Shown here piece after piece: positions 1 through 12,236 of a stretch of 64,000 bases of DNA (the first letter of the stretch is position 1; every line of letters starts with the position of its first letter). The notes below the pieces were generated by a model. That model was not told the DNA's origin and searched no databases. It saw only the letters and a program-made list of their open reading frames with translations. Origin of the DNA: Mallotus nudiflorus (lineage: Eukaryota > Streptophyta > Magnoliopsida > Malpighiales > Euphorbiaceae); the NCBI GenBank assembly GCA_947683625.1, contig CANTUR010000639.1:1-64000 (forward strand), read 5' to 3'. A program made the translations under genes and the position numbers.

Positions 1-1960
1 ATATATATAAGGGCATTTTGGTAATTTTATCCTAAATTGACTAAAAATGTAATTAAATTGGTTTTAATAGTTATTTAAGGTATAAAAATGATTTTTACAA
101 ATTATTTAGTATTTTTAATTGATTAAAACTATTTTTCATAGATTATTTTCAATTATATATATAATATACGATTTTTCTAAATAAATGAGTTTTTATCGGT
201 TTTTACTGTGTTTTAGGGTTAATTACGTAATTTTTACTTATTAAATGTATTTCTATGATATAAGGGTATTTTTGATATTTCTATATTGTTTTGTGAATTG
301 TGGACCCCGTTCGGTAGACTGTAGTTTGGAGTCCGACCGAGGGGTTGTGGATGTATTTCTGTTTCTATTTTTTGAAGTGTATTTCTTTGCAGGGCCGGCT
401 CTACTCTTTGAGTAGAGAAATGTCCGTTTTACAAGGGAGGTTCTATCGGATTTTCAGTAGAATTCTCGTAAAACGTAATGTCCGGTCAAACCCTAATTCT
501 GATTCTGTGTCCAATATTCTAGACCAAGTTTCTAGGATTTTCTGTTAGGTTTATTCTGATATTTGTTATTTATTGTTTGTTTAGTTGCACCAAAATCGAG
601 GCCTATTGGACTAGGCTTGTCGGACCTATCTCGAGGAGCGCATTAAGTGTGAGTTACTATTTTATATATATGTGTTCTAGGGTGCATGATTTTAGAAATA
701 TATGTTTTATTTTGACTAAATATGCATAATGATTTAATTAACACTTAAGTTGATTTTTAGTTTACTTTTGGTTTATTTTTGGTATATTTTAAATTATATG
801 CATGTTTTATTAATGAATTATGTTCAAAATGTTTTTGAATATATTTCTAGTTTATTTTGTAATTTTATTAGATTTATTTGATGTATATATACTCGAAATA
901 TACATGGTTTACTTTTGGTATATTTCTAGTATATATATGGTTATTGTTGCTATTATATTTAAATTCATGCATCATTTATTGTTATGAATGAATGTTTTAT
1001 ATTTCAATGAAGGATATCAATAAAACGTGCTACCTAGTGAGCAGCACTAGGACCGAGTACGTACCGGTACGCTTATAGCATTTTAGGCTATATTACAAAC
1101 CAGTTTGAGGATATTTATTAGAATTGATTTATCTGATGTGTGATGTGAATTGGGAGTGTGATTGTTGTAGCTCGGTTGACCAAGTGTCTCGGGGCCAATC
1201 ACACTGATAGTCAGACTGCTGGAGCTCGGTTGACTTAGTGTCTCGGGGCCAGTCTACTGTCTAAATGGAATAAGTGAATATTTTGGAATAAGTGAGCCTG
1301 TGTGGCTAGAGTGTTGTCTAACACTGTTTTGAGGTTGCGATTTTCTAGGGTTCTATTTGATCCTTCATAACCAGTGGTTTTCAGACAAAATATATAAAAT
1401 GATTTTATTGCATCTGTATGTAATTGCTTGTATATATACATATTATAAATATACTTTTGATTGTGTGCATTGGCATTTAGTATGCATGTATATATATTAT
1501 AGTAATTCACTCAGTGAGGTCTGACTCCCCTCTGTTGACCATTTTTCAGGAGAGTCTTCTTCTTCAGACCTCAGTAGCAGGCCTGTACGCCAGATTCTTT
1601 CCGCTCCGGCTTCTTTATGTAAACTGCTTATCTGAGTCTTGAGTGTTATTTTATAATTTAGACACTGCAGTAGTTGTAATAAATTGTGGGTTTTATGTAT
1701 TATATCTGTGAGAGATACGTACTTTGAATATTTGAACTGAAACTTGTATTAAAGGATTTATCTATATATGAGATATGGATTTGATTTAAATCCCAGGGTG
1801 GAACATTATTTTGATACTTATGATTTTATTTCCGCTGCATTAAGTGTGGTTATTATTATTATTGCATATTTTTTTTATTTTTAGGCTTGCTACGGGTTCC
1901 GAATTCGAAAGAATTCTTGTTCCCTAGCGCCGGTCATGGCCCCTATTTTAGGTCGTGACA
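1..1960 (+). mobile_element. Partial LTR of a Tekay-like Ty3/gypsy family, cut by the window edge
   Basis: This stretch is the reverse complement of the LTR at 28133-31359, from about position 30057 of that copy to its end. It finishes with the family terminus GGTCGTGACA at 1951-1960. No tRNA primer site follows, so it is a 3' LTR or solo LTR rather than a 5' LTR. Family landmarks present are the hairpin at 399-417, a duplicated block around GCTCGGTTGAC and GTGTCTCGGGGCC (about 1170-1260), and the CACTCAGTGAGGTCTGACTCC motif region near 1508. I see no coding potential. The rest of the element would lie to the left of the window. Confidence 0.88.
399..417. repeat. Conserved LTR hairpin
   Basis: CTCTACTC and GAGTAGAG are perfect 8-bp arms around a 3-nt loop. 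The same hairpin occurs at 2218-2236, 21453-21471 and 29648-29666 in other LTR copies of this family. Confidence 0.8.
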
Positions 1961-3377
1961 CATATATATATAAAATAACAACTCATTATTTATTGCGCTT
2001 CTCGAGATGGGTCCGACATGCTTGGTCCACTAGGCCTCGGTCTCGGCACAACTAAACTAACAAATAATGACAGGTATCAGAATAAATCTAACAGAAGTTC
2101 TAAAGACTCTATCTAGAATACTAGACATAGAATTAGGATTAGAGTTCGATCGGATATCACGTTTTATGAGAATTCTACCGAAAATCCGACAGAACCTCCC
2201 CTGTAAAATGGACATCTCTCTACTCAAAGAGTAGAGCAGGTCTTACCAAGAAATACACTTCGAAATAACACAATATTCACAACCAAAATCCCTCGGTCGA
2301 ACTCCAAACTACAATTCACTGAATATTTACAAAATATCAAAAATACTCTTATATAATAAAAATACATTTTATAAGTAGAAATTACGCAATTAACCCTAAA
2401 ACACAATAAAAAAAAAAAGATAAAAACTCATTTTATTAGAAAAATCGTATATTATATATAATTTGAAAATAATTTACAAAAAATAGTTTTAATAAGTTAA
2501 AAATACTAAATCATTTGTAGAAATCATTTTTATACCCTAAATAACTATTAAAACCAATTTAATTACATTTTTAGCCAATTTAGTATAAAATTACCAAAAT
2601 ACCCCTATATATATATACACACTATAATAAATCCAAAAATTCACCAAAAATAATATAATTACTCAAAATTAATTTTCTCAACATATATTTCAATAATATC
2701 AATAAATATACTCAATTAACCAATTAATTTCAATTAAACACATAATTAACCCTATTTTTCAAAATTACATAAACTTAATAAATTCAAAATAAATACATAA
2801 AAATTCACAAAAATTACAAATAATTTCTATAATTCATTTAAACACCTATATTTACCATAAAACACAATTTCATAATTTAATTAATCAATTTTCGGAAATT
2901 AGAAAATATTAATAAAATAATAAAAAATACCCAAAAATCAAAATAAATTCCAAAAATTCTACAAAAATTACAGAGTATAGATTAAGCTACAAGGATCAAA
3001 GTTTGTGAAGGAATTTTTCATGAATCAATCAAATTGAAGCTCAAAAAAATCAAGAACCCTAATAGGCTGAAATTGAAAAATTGAAACCTAGGGAAATCTA
3101 GACTATTTTAAGTGAAACAAAGCTTGGAATCACACTCACCGGAGCTCAAGGAGAAGATAGAGACCGGCGGCGTGAAAAATGATGGCCGGAATTGCTGTGA
3201 TCAATGGTGGAGATGAGTTTCAGCTTTCTGGCGATTTCGGCAAGGCTGGCTAGGGAAGAAGGTGGCACGCCATGAGGCACACCAACGGTGAAGAAACAGT
3301 GTGACAGGCGATGGGTGATGGTGGTAGTCGATCAAAGAAGAAGAAGGAGTCAAGGGCATAACTTGTAAATAAGCTAA

Positions 3378-3426
<49 letters not shown>

Positions 3427-3902
3427 ATCATAACTTTAATAATTTTTATTATAATACTATAATATTATACTCAAATTAATCTCACACCACATAATTTAAA
3501 AATAATTAATATATATACATATACACATTTAATACACATTTAATTATCATTACACTATATAATTTAATTTAATTTAATGAAAATAAACCCTAATTTAATT
3601 TAAATGCGTATACTTGCATGTATATGTATATATTTTAATACGATCCTTAAAAATCATGTATGGACTCATGCAAATTTGTAGATCTATTTAAAATAATTAA
3701 TATTAAATTATTTACGTGTCAATTTTTCCGAAAATATAATTTTCGAAAAAATTTTACGTAAAGTACTTAAAATAATATAAAACAATTAAAATTAATTTTA
3801 ATCAAATAACAAACTCATAAAAATATCATAATTATATACAAAATTATTAACACTGCATATCTTAATACAGTATAAAAATATTTAAAAATTCGGGATATTA
3901 CA
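1961..3902 (-). mobile_element. Second Tekay-like LTR fragment, inverted relative to its neighbour
   Basis: This matches the LTR at 28133-31359 in the same orientation, starting internally near the equivalent of 29393 and running to the terminal CGGGATATTACA at 3891-3902. The order of landmarks (ATGGGTCCGA block, hairpin at 2218-2236, purine- and G-rich block at about 3125-3360, terminal block) is preserved. It begins exactly where the plus-strand LTR fragment ends. The simplest reading is that the plus-strand element inserted into this older LTR. A long TA microsatellite (about 3381-3423) replaces part of the purine-rich tract seen in the other copies. Confidence 0.85.
3381..3423. repeat. 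(TA)n microsatellite
   Basis: About 21 uninterrupted TA units lie inside the LTR fragment. Confidence 0.9.
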
Positions 3903-5942
3903 GTATATTAAAGTTTAAAATTTAAATATCAACATTAAATATAAAAATTTAAAATCTCAATGTGTTAGTTATAGTAAACTTCTTAAATAAGCTAACTTTT
4001 CTCTCTCTTGATTATAGATTTTATGTTCATTTTCTTTTATATCCTTGGTTACTTTTATATTTATAAAAATGATTAAGGGATGATTTAGTTTTTTTTTTTT
4101 TAATTACCTCATTAGGTGTGAAAATAATATTTTATGAGAATGTAATTAAAGTAGCTATAAGTAAAGATGTGGAAAAAAGGTTCAAAATCAATTAACTGAA
4201 CCGGTTATTGCTATAGATAATATAAAAATTGGTTAATCAGTTCGGTTTTAATTTTGAAGGAAAAAAGTTTAATCAATTGAATATTTATGTATATAGTATA
4301 AAATATTATATTAAATACTTTAATTTTTAAAAATGTGTTTAAATATTAAAATTATAAGAAAGAATATTTTTAGTTATATTACTAACGAATCAATTTAAAA
4401 AATATTAAATTAATAAATAAAAATTTAGAAATTATTTTAAAAAAAATTATTAAACCTATTAACTAAATTGAATTGGTTTAGTTCGATCTGATTTAGTTTT
4501 TGTACATATTTTGTTTAGTTTCGATTTTCTGTTTTGAATATTTTTAGTTAATCAGTTTTTCTTATGATTTAGTTTGATTTTAAAGTAAAATCGACCACTG
4601 CTCACCTCTAGCTATAAGTCCTTATATATATATACATACAGACACATTGAACACTCATAAATATAAAAAATAAAAAAGAATTTTTCTAGATTTTGTGGGA
4701 GGATGTTTTGTGGCTATTGTTATATCAGAATTTTTGTATCGCATTTCAAAAGAAAAAAGGATTTTCATGTATATTGTACAAATTTGTACTATTTTATTAT
4801 ATTTGGTCGATTAAAATCTAGTATATAACATATTGTATACAATGGTATATGGCATTCATATACATATCATATATGGCATACATATGTATATTAAAATCTA
4901 ATGGTACATGTAAATAATTCAACTATTAATGTCTCTTGATAATATAAAATATCAAGACTTCAAATCTTAACTTTTTTTAAAAAATAAATTTCTCGTATTA
5001 ATTTATGAGCCAAATATTAACATAATTTTTCTTATTAAAAAACTAGAGGACATATATTATAAAAATAATGTTGTGTAAATAGGAGTAAACATTTGGTTGG
5101 TTTGGTCAGTTTTTAACCAACTAAAATTGAAAATCGAATCGACTAAATCAAACCGAATTTTAAAAATATTAATTATTTTAATATTTTTCTATTAAATTAT
5201 TATACTATTGTAAAAATAAAAAATGATAAAAATATATTACTTTGATTTAATATATGTTATTTCAATTAATTGAATTTTTAGCATAAAACCAAACCAAGAT
5301 TTCAGTTTGATTCGGTTCATAAAATTTGATATGAAATAACAAAATTAAACTGTTGGTTGGGTTCATTGTATGAATAAAAAAACAAACAAAATAAAATAAA
5401 ATTCCTCCGAAAATACTTTACCACCAATTTATTCCTTCCTACTAATTAGTCAATTTATAAAGAAATTAGTATTTCTAACCAAAATATTTTGGATAAATTC
5501 TATCTCTTTAATTTATCGTGTTGCATAATAGATTGTTAGAAAAAGCATTAACTTTTGTGAGCCCGAATCTTTGTACTTTTGTCATTAACCATAAACATTA
5601 TATGATAATTTCAAAGGAAATGGTTGTGATTATAAAACAAAACCAAAAAATATCAACATCAATATTAAGTTGCATAAGCCAACCAAAAAGTCCCCATCTC
5701 AAATTGATATCTTGTCCATTAATGAAACATGCATTGCCTTGAAAGGAACCAACTAAAAAGCTAAAAAATAAAATAAAAGACCTGCGACATACCTTAATTA
5801 TTGTAGTCGTAGATGATGAAGAGTGAACATAGAAAAATATAAATATATGTTAATATCTTTTTAATTACAGAAAATGTTGTTAAAATAAATTTTCTAACCA
5901 GCCCAGCTACTCCAAAATAAATACATTGACACCCCCAAAAAT
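3903..5942. other. AT-rich intergenic DNA with degenerate repeat remnants
   Basis: No credible coding region was found. Two stretches (about 4160-4615 and 5090-5380) carry degenerate AAACCGAAC/GGTTCGGTT-type sequence in roughly opposite orientations, the usual look of old MITE or hAT-type remnants. The only longer open frame (5518-5742) has no recognisable domain and I regard it as chance. Confidence 0.5.
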
Positions 5943-5943
5943 T

Positions 5944-6105
5944 TCACTGCAGCCAAAAAAAAAAAAAAGTACTAAATTAATTATAGCTAGTACGGCGTCG
6001 TTTTCCCCGTTTGTTGGTCTTCAGTTCACTGCAGCCAAAAAAAAAAAAGTACTAAATTAATTATAGCTAGTACGGCGTCGTTTTCCCCGTTTGTTGGTCT
6101 TCAGT
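5944..6105. repeat. Tandem duplication of about 80 bp touching the glucanase stop codon
   Basis: Two copies run from TTCACTGCAGCC through GTTGGTCTTCAGT, at about 5944-6025 and 6026-6105. They are identical by eye except for the length of the poly-A run (14 versus 12). The right edge of the second copy includes the stop codon (minus-strand TGA at 6101-6103) of the glucanase gene, so the duplication built the start of the 3' UTR. Confidence 0.9.
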
Positions 6106-7987
6106 ATCCTGTTGGAAATTCACACTGCCCAAATTCTGCAAACAAGAAAACACTCTTTCAGCATAACCGAAAAATAAAATAAAATAAGCAGTAACTTTGA
6201 CATGTTGACTTCATTGTCACTGCAATTAAAAAAATACTGAACGGGGTCCATATTGTCCTCCAATTAGTGCACGCCACGTCTGCATGGAGAAAGATTCTCC
6301 ATCGCATCATGACCAGTCACGTGCAGTCCTTTTTGACATTGGCAATGGCATGCACTATTTGTAGTTGGTGGACCAGCTGAAATTAACACTCCCCTGGTGC
6401 ATTTTGTAAGTGTAACGCACTGCTTATCTAACATAAGCTTATACTGCTCAAGATAGCAAATAATTAAGAGATAAGAGTTAAAATACGCACTTGGGGGTTG
6501 TGTAACAACATAAGCTGCGCCTCCGAAATAACAGGTACCAATCTCCCGCCCTTTCTTCTGATAATAACTGTTAAAAGCGAAAGAAGCGTGGGCTTCAACT
6601 GTATTAGGATCATAGCACGTGGATCCTGGTTGAATCGGACGGCAATCAGCTCCGCCCTCACCGCAAGCATAATCTAAACCCTGCTGCAACTTCACTTTGC
6701 CCACTTCAGGATTAGCCACGCACCAAGTGTTCCCTGTAGTGCTCTTCGAAACGCCGCCGCTAACCGGAGCCGTCACCTGCTGACCACCGGTAGCCGGCGG
6801 TGACGGGTTGTCCTTGTATTTCTTGAGGCTATCTACAGTAAAAGGGATGTCGTAAACTTTTCGCTCATCAGGGTAAAAAAGACCGTAATTTCTCTCGGAT
6901 GTGGGCCCAAACTTTTCATTCTCGTTGAAAAGAGCGAAGAGACAAACGGTGAGATCTGCATGAGGTCTCAAAGGGGTGCCACCGCCGGTTAAAATCCTAC
7001 GGACGAGATTGCCATTGTACGCAGCAGCGTTTTGTACAGAAGCACCAATCTCATTTTCGTCACCTTTTGACGGCCATCCAGTCTCCGTGATAACCATTCG
7101 TATATCGTCGTACTTGAGAGCGGACATAGCAGCAAAAACGGCGTCGATTTGAGCATCAAAGAGACTAAAGTAACGCAACCCGTTACCAGCATCGACAACA
7201 CCCGGGTTCTCTCTGAACAAAGCGTAGTCCAAGGAAATGACATCGGAGTTGGCTTCGTAAGCGAAAAACGGATACGCATTGACCATGAGGTAAGACCCGG
7301 TTTGTCGGAGGAATTCCAACAAGGGTTTAAAAACGGGTTCGATCAACTCCGGCCGGAAGGATCCAGCAGAAGAAGGGTAAGAGGAGTGAAGAGCGCTTAA
7401 GGCGATAGGCGAAGAGACTTTTATGGAAGAGTCAAGATTAAGCGTCTGCAGAGCTTGGTGAATGTTTTTCATGGCGGGTAAAAGGAACTTAGTAGTGTTG
7501 TGGGTGTCAACAAACACTTCGTTTCCGACAGCAATGGCTTCGATTTGAGTGGAAGGGTGGTAAGCAGCGACGTTGCGTTTAACCCAGGAGAAAGCAAAAG
7601 ACTGGCGTTTGGCAGCAGAGGAAAGGAGCTCGTTGGGAAGGTCCACGGTGACCTTGACACCAGATCCGGACAATGCATTGAGAACAGCAGGGTCAGAGTC
7701 GAAGACCTTAACTCGCTCGAGACCTTGAGATTTAAGGAGGCGAGCCACTTTAACAGCTGAAGGCAAGTTGTTAGCTATTCTACCATAGTTCACTCCGATT
7801 GAGCCTGCATCTGCACAATGTGTATATATAGTATAAGATCACACATTAATATACACTAAAAAAAAAAAAAAAAGGAAACAAGAAAGAAGCAAAACTTTGG
7901 TAGATAATGTGAAGGAAATGTACCTGCAAAAGAGAGAATGGAGAGCAAGAGGAAGGAGAAGATGATGAAAGGAGAAGAAAGCTCCAT
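6101..7987 (-). CDS. Glucan endo-1,3-beta-glucosidase (GH17 with C-terminal X8/CBM43 domain)
   Basis: This is a secreted plant beta-1,3-glucanase that hydrolyses callose-type beta-1,3-glucan in the cell wall. I join three exons: 7987-7924, 7810-6491 and 6135-6101, giving 472 residues with all phases matching. Residues 1-21 are a hydrophobic signal peptide. The GH17 barrel starts at about 25 (SIGVNYGRIANNLP), with the catalytic acid Glu about 119 in VGNEV and the nucleophile Glu about 264 in ITETGWPS. A linker rich in Ser, Thr, Gly and Pro precedes the X8 domain (about 384-460, Cys-rich, starting WCVANP). The last exon supplies the family-typical ending CEFPTGY. The ATG at 7987 is chosen because it begins the signal peptide. 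No GPI-anchor tail is visible. Reading straight through the last intron stays open to 6264 and would give a different C-terminus. Confidence 0.93.
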
Positions 7988-8110
7988 GAATTTCTTGTGC
8001 TCTGGTTGTGGTTCGCAGAGAAACAGAGCAGCTGGGCGGTAGTGGGGGGGTGGAGAAGCACCGGTAGCAGTAGCTGTAGCTGTGCATGGAAGAGAGTGAA
8101 GATTTGTTGT

Positions 8111-8118
8111 GTTATAAA
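8111..8118 (-). promoter_or_regulatory. Putative TATA box of the glucanase gene
   Basis: The minus strand reads TTTATAAC about 125 bp upstream of the start codon at 7987. The position suits a plant core promoter with a 5' UTR of roughly 90 nt. Confidence 0.45.
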
Positions 8119-8240
8119 GAAAGAACAATATGAGGCGTTGATGAGATCGAGACGGTGGAGTGGATGGGACCTACATGGAGTCAGACAGTGACAAGAAAAA
8201 AAGCCAAAACAGCCAGTAACCCACGTTGGTATGTGGTTAA

Positions 8241-8248
8241 CCACGTGG
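8241..8248. promoter_or_regulatory. G-box CCACGTGG
   Basis: A perfect palindromic CACGTG core lies about 125 bp upstream of the putative TATA box. A second CACGTG, in ACACGTGT, is at 8353-8360. Such pairs are typical bZIP/bHLH targets in plants; their use here is inferred. Confidence 0.4.
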
Positions 8249-8352
8249 CCCCCACCCACAACTCACTCAGTCGACCGTTCAATTGTGTATAGTAATTGTT
8301 TTGATGTTGTGCACTACATCATCTCCGATGTGGCCTTGACGTTGGTTGATTT

Positions 8353-8360
8353 ACACGTGT
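8353..8360. promoter_or_regulatory. Second G-box, ACACGTGT
   Basis: An 8-bp palindrome with a CACGTG core, about 110 bp further upstream of the glucanase than the first G-box. Confidence 0.35.
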
Positions 8361-8361
8361 T

Positions 8362-9326
8362 TTGGGATATTGGAAGTCAAACATAGGAGGATGACGAGGG
8401 CGTAATGTGCGTTGATGGTGGTGCTTATGCGCTGCAGAATATAATTGAGATATTCATCATTAGCTGGTGGAAGTGCATTTTTGGTGAATTATTTCTGAAC
8501 GTTGTAATAATCATAACAACAATAATAGTAATGAATTAATTCGTTAGAGAGATTGTGTAATGTTAGAATGATAAATTTTAGTACTTTACCACAAAAAAAA
8601 AAAAAGCATCAATTATGGGTTATCATTGCCTCCCTCCGCTGTCAATATGAAGAGCCAATTCATGTCCTATACAATTCTCAATTCTTAACCCCAAAAGAAA
8701 AAAAATTCCAAATTGGATAACTTTTGCTGTAAAATAGAATTTGAGAAATTATTTTTTTTTTCACCGAGTTTCTATAATAAAAATTTTATGAATTTAATTT
8801 TCAGCACTGTTATTTGAGTTAATTTATAAATTGAATTGGTGAATTAATTTTTCCATTAGATTTTACAATAAAATTTTTTTGTGTTATTTGAGTTAATTTA
8901 TAAATATGTAAATTTGATTGGAATTATTGGATTAGTGTTTGGTATGATTACCTTTACTCCATAAATGTAATTGGTCCAACTATATAATTGCTTGTAAATT
9001 TTATTTATTTATTTAGTTTTTGGTATGACATCATGTCTGCAAGAAGGAAAAACAATATGACTAATGTCTGTTAATCCAAGTGATTAGTAGGCGTTCTTTT
9101 AGTTACCGAATTTTACAGATAATTATAAAAATATATATATACTACATCGTTTTTTTAAATTCCACATCAATTGTAGAGTGTGTACGTGTTTGAATTATAT
9201 AGATTAATACGTTTTTATAAAATTATCATAATTTTGTAAATAAGTATAATTTATCTATGATATTGTGTGTTTTGGACAATTAAAAAAAAATACACTTACA
9301 GTATACCCTTTACAAAACAAATCAAT
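8362..9326. other. Intergenic AT-rich DNA upstream of the glucanase
   Basis: I see no gene. Around 8810-8910 a short stretch (GAGTTAATTTATAAAT) is repeated twice. The sequence merges into the tandem array at 9327. Confidence 0.5.
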
Positions 9327-9665
9327 CCATTTTAATTTGGTTCAATTTGTTTAGGTAATATTTTTTAATGTCTAAGTCTAACGTGTACAAACCTTCCAGC
9401 AAATTGAACCGAAAAATAAATCGACCCATTTTGATTTGATTCAGTTTATTTAGTTAATATTTTTTTAATGTCTAAGTCTAACATGTACAAGCCAAGCAAA
9501 TTGAATTGACAAATAAATCGATCCATTTTGATTTGGTTCATTTTGTTTAGTTAATATTTTTCAATGTCTAAGTCTAACATGTACAAGCCTTCAAGCAAAT
9601 TGAATTGCAAAATAAATCGATGCATTTTGATTTGGTTCCGTTTGTTTAGTTAATATTTTTAATAT
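9327..9665. repeat. Tandem array with a unit of about 98 bp
   Basis: The unit begins CCATTTTGATTTGGTTC and includes AATGTCTAAGTCTAAC. Copies start at 9327, 9426, 9523 and 9622 (spacing 99, 97, 99), the last one partial. It lies directly left of the Tat element, in older repeat sequence whose other side appears at 36778-36960. Confidence 0.85.
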
Positions 9666-9787
9666 TTTTGAATTGAATCAAACCAAATCAAAATCTTAAT
9701 TCAATTTGATTCAATTTTACATTTAAAAAATTTGGTTAACTAAATAAACTAAAATTTAATATATTTTCATTTTTTATCTTTACATAT

Positions 9788-11803
9788 TATAGATGGCGGA
9801 GTGTAACACGCGTCCAAGTGTTTGGCGACCACGGCACTATATGAGTTCGAGACTCACTAAAAAATATGATATAGGTCTTGGGCCTATTCATGGAGTCGCC
9901 ATCCGGATAAAAACCGAAACACACTATACAACAACTGGATCCCGTAAAAGTTCTCAGAAGTCGTCATCAGAAATCAGGTTCGGAAACTGGGTTTAAGCAT
10001 TTAAATGCTCACCCAACCTTACAGTTGGCCTCCGTTTGTGTTTTGCATTTTATTACTATTTAATTATTTAATTATCTCCTCATTTACCGCACGTAATAAA
10101 ATTACCTTCGGATAATTGCCAAATTTTATAATCATGTACATTAGTCCAGTTTCATGTTTTTAAGTCCCAACATTCAACAAAAAAATAAAATAAATAATAA
10201 TTACAACCATACATTCAGAACCGAAAGGGGGGAAGGGATTAAGGATTATAATGCTTTTTAGCTAAGTAAACGAAATAATATACAGAAAATAAACCAAATA
10301 TATATCGAAAATAAACCAATAAAATAAAATAAAAAGCGGCAATGTACAAGGGATAACTAGCAAAGGTGACTACTCGATGATAGAAATCATCAAGTAATTC
10401 CTGCAAATAACACATAGTTAGTCCTTCTATTCAAGAGAAAAAAAAAACGAAATCACACATAACGATACTTACAAAAGGACCTATAAAGGGGGGGTTTCAC
10501 ATTATGAACTAAAGAAAGTACCAAACAATCAAGATTAAACATCATCATACAATGATACGAACATGTATTTAAGGCTGAATAATACATATCAAAGTGGACG
10601 CATGACGAGCATACAAAAAAAAAGAAAACAGACTAAACCTGTCAATGAGGCAGTCGCCTCATTGATAAGGCAATCGCCTCATTGATAAGGCAATCGCCTC
10701 ATTGAGATGAGGCAATTGCCTCATTGATGAGGCGGCACCTCATCAACAGGGATCCTTAATATTTCTAAGGCAAAAAAAGTATATAACACATACACAAAAG
10801 GAAGACTTCCTAGAGGCCTGTCAATAGGACGATCGCCTCATTGACAAGAGGCGATGCCTCTGTGAAGAGGTGCCGCCTGGTCAGAAGGCTGAAAACAACT
10901 CTCATATGCTTAGACTTCTACTCTAAGTAACAAAACATGCATATACACACTCTATAATCATTAAACTATAACTACATGCAAAAGTGTTCAAAGATCACAT
11001 CAATAAAGTGGGATATTGAGCAAGATAAACTAGAAATACCTAAAATGTACTAATGATTTAGTTGCACACAAGCAAGAACACACAAAATGATGAACATGTT
11101 AAGTTTGAGCACAAGTTTCCTACCAAAATGAGAGACCCTTAGAGATGTTTTTAATTATGATCCTTGCTAGGATGTTATCTCTACTTTTGACACAAACTTC
11201 TTCCTTCTTCTCTTAGAAAAAGTGTACCTCTTTGCTTCAATCCTCCCCCCCTTTCTTAAGGACGTTTTTCTTTTCTTTTCTCTCTGTCTTTTTTCTTTAA
11301 AGCTCCTCTCTCTTATCACTAACCTCTCCTTTTTTCTCTCTCTTTTTTTTCTTTTATTCCTTAGCTTTCCCATGCCCCTAAGCCTTCTAGCCCATCATGA
11401 GCCTTCATAGCCTTTTTTCCTTCCCCAAAAGTCTTTTTCTCATGCAAGAAGCATGTCTAAAGAGTGGAGCTCGCACTATTTAGCCGTCATGATTACAGCT
11501 GCAAGTGGGCTGCCATAGAGGCAACGCCTCATCGATGAGGCAATCGCCTTATTACACTAAGGTGATGCCCCTTTGGCCCGAGCCTGCGTTGGGCCAAGTG
11601 GGCTTGGACCAAATTTGGATAGTTGGGCTCGGTTTTGGATTTTTTCAGGCTTTAGGTTTTCAAGTCCACTTTGCACTAGAGATTCAGGCTTCATTCTCAT
11701 GTCCAAGTTTCACATTCTCATCATTGGGCTTGACAACAGGCCGGTCAAACTAAGCAACCGTAATTCGTCCCTTAACATGGGCTGACCGAATCGGGTGTCT
11801 ATA
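9788..11803 (-). repeat. 3' LTR of the Tat-like element
   Basis: It aligns along its length with 34732-36777. It contains three clusters of GGCGATCGCC-type palindromes (about 10640-10745, 10815-10880 and 11515-11575), many with G-to-A or C-to-T changes. A pyrimidine-rich block at 11230-11370 gives long but meaningless open frames on both strands. The inner border ends GTCTATA at 11803. Confidence 0.9.
10640..10745. repeat. Palindrome cluster in the 3' LTR
   Basis: At least four GAGGCRATYGCCTC-like units lie in tandem here, separated by ATTGAT-type spacers. The block 10707-10724 is a perfect 18-bp palindrome centred on GGCAATTGCC. Confidence 0.8.
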
Positions 11804-11822
11804 GTTTGCCCCTTGATTTTTC
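11804..11822 (-). other. Polypurine tract of the Tat-like element
   Basis: The minus strand reads TCAAGGGGCAAAC directly before the 3' LTR, the expected position and composition for the plus-strand primer of a Ty3/gypsy element. Confidence 0.7.
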
Positions 11823-12236
11823 AAAAAAATCAAATGCATGCAATGATAATTTTTTGAAAAATCACATGCACAATAACAAATAAATAATAAGATAAAAAGA
11901 ACATACCTGACCCTCGGGTTTCACCCAAGAGATGAATCCTTTAATTCTGAATCATGACCGTGATCCTCGGGTTTTCCTGGCGCGATCAGCCACTTATTAA
12001 TATTTAATGAAGAAATTTGGAAACTGTCGACCTCGGACTTTCCTGGCCCGATCCTTGCAACACTGAAACTTGATTCTCGAATTTTCCTGGCCAGATCATC
12101 ACTGGGGATGTGTTTTTCAGATTTTCTTGGTTCGATTATCACCCCTCCAGGGACACAGACTTCCAGGTTTTCCTGGCCTAGTTTTCCTTCACTTTTGACT
12201 TCAGGGATACTACCTAAACAATCATCTCGATCTTTT

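Noticed and set aside
7839..8259. Minus-strand open frames upstream of the glucanase
   Set aside because: They are leader and intron sequence around the true first exon. Only the frame that encodes the signal peptide and joins the GH17 domain is supported.
11167..11410. Overlapping open frames in the Tat 3' LTR (same region 36109-36294)
   Set aside because: A pyrimidine-rich tract gives low-complexity proteins on both strands. No domain and no conservation between the two LTRs.
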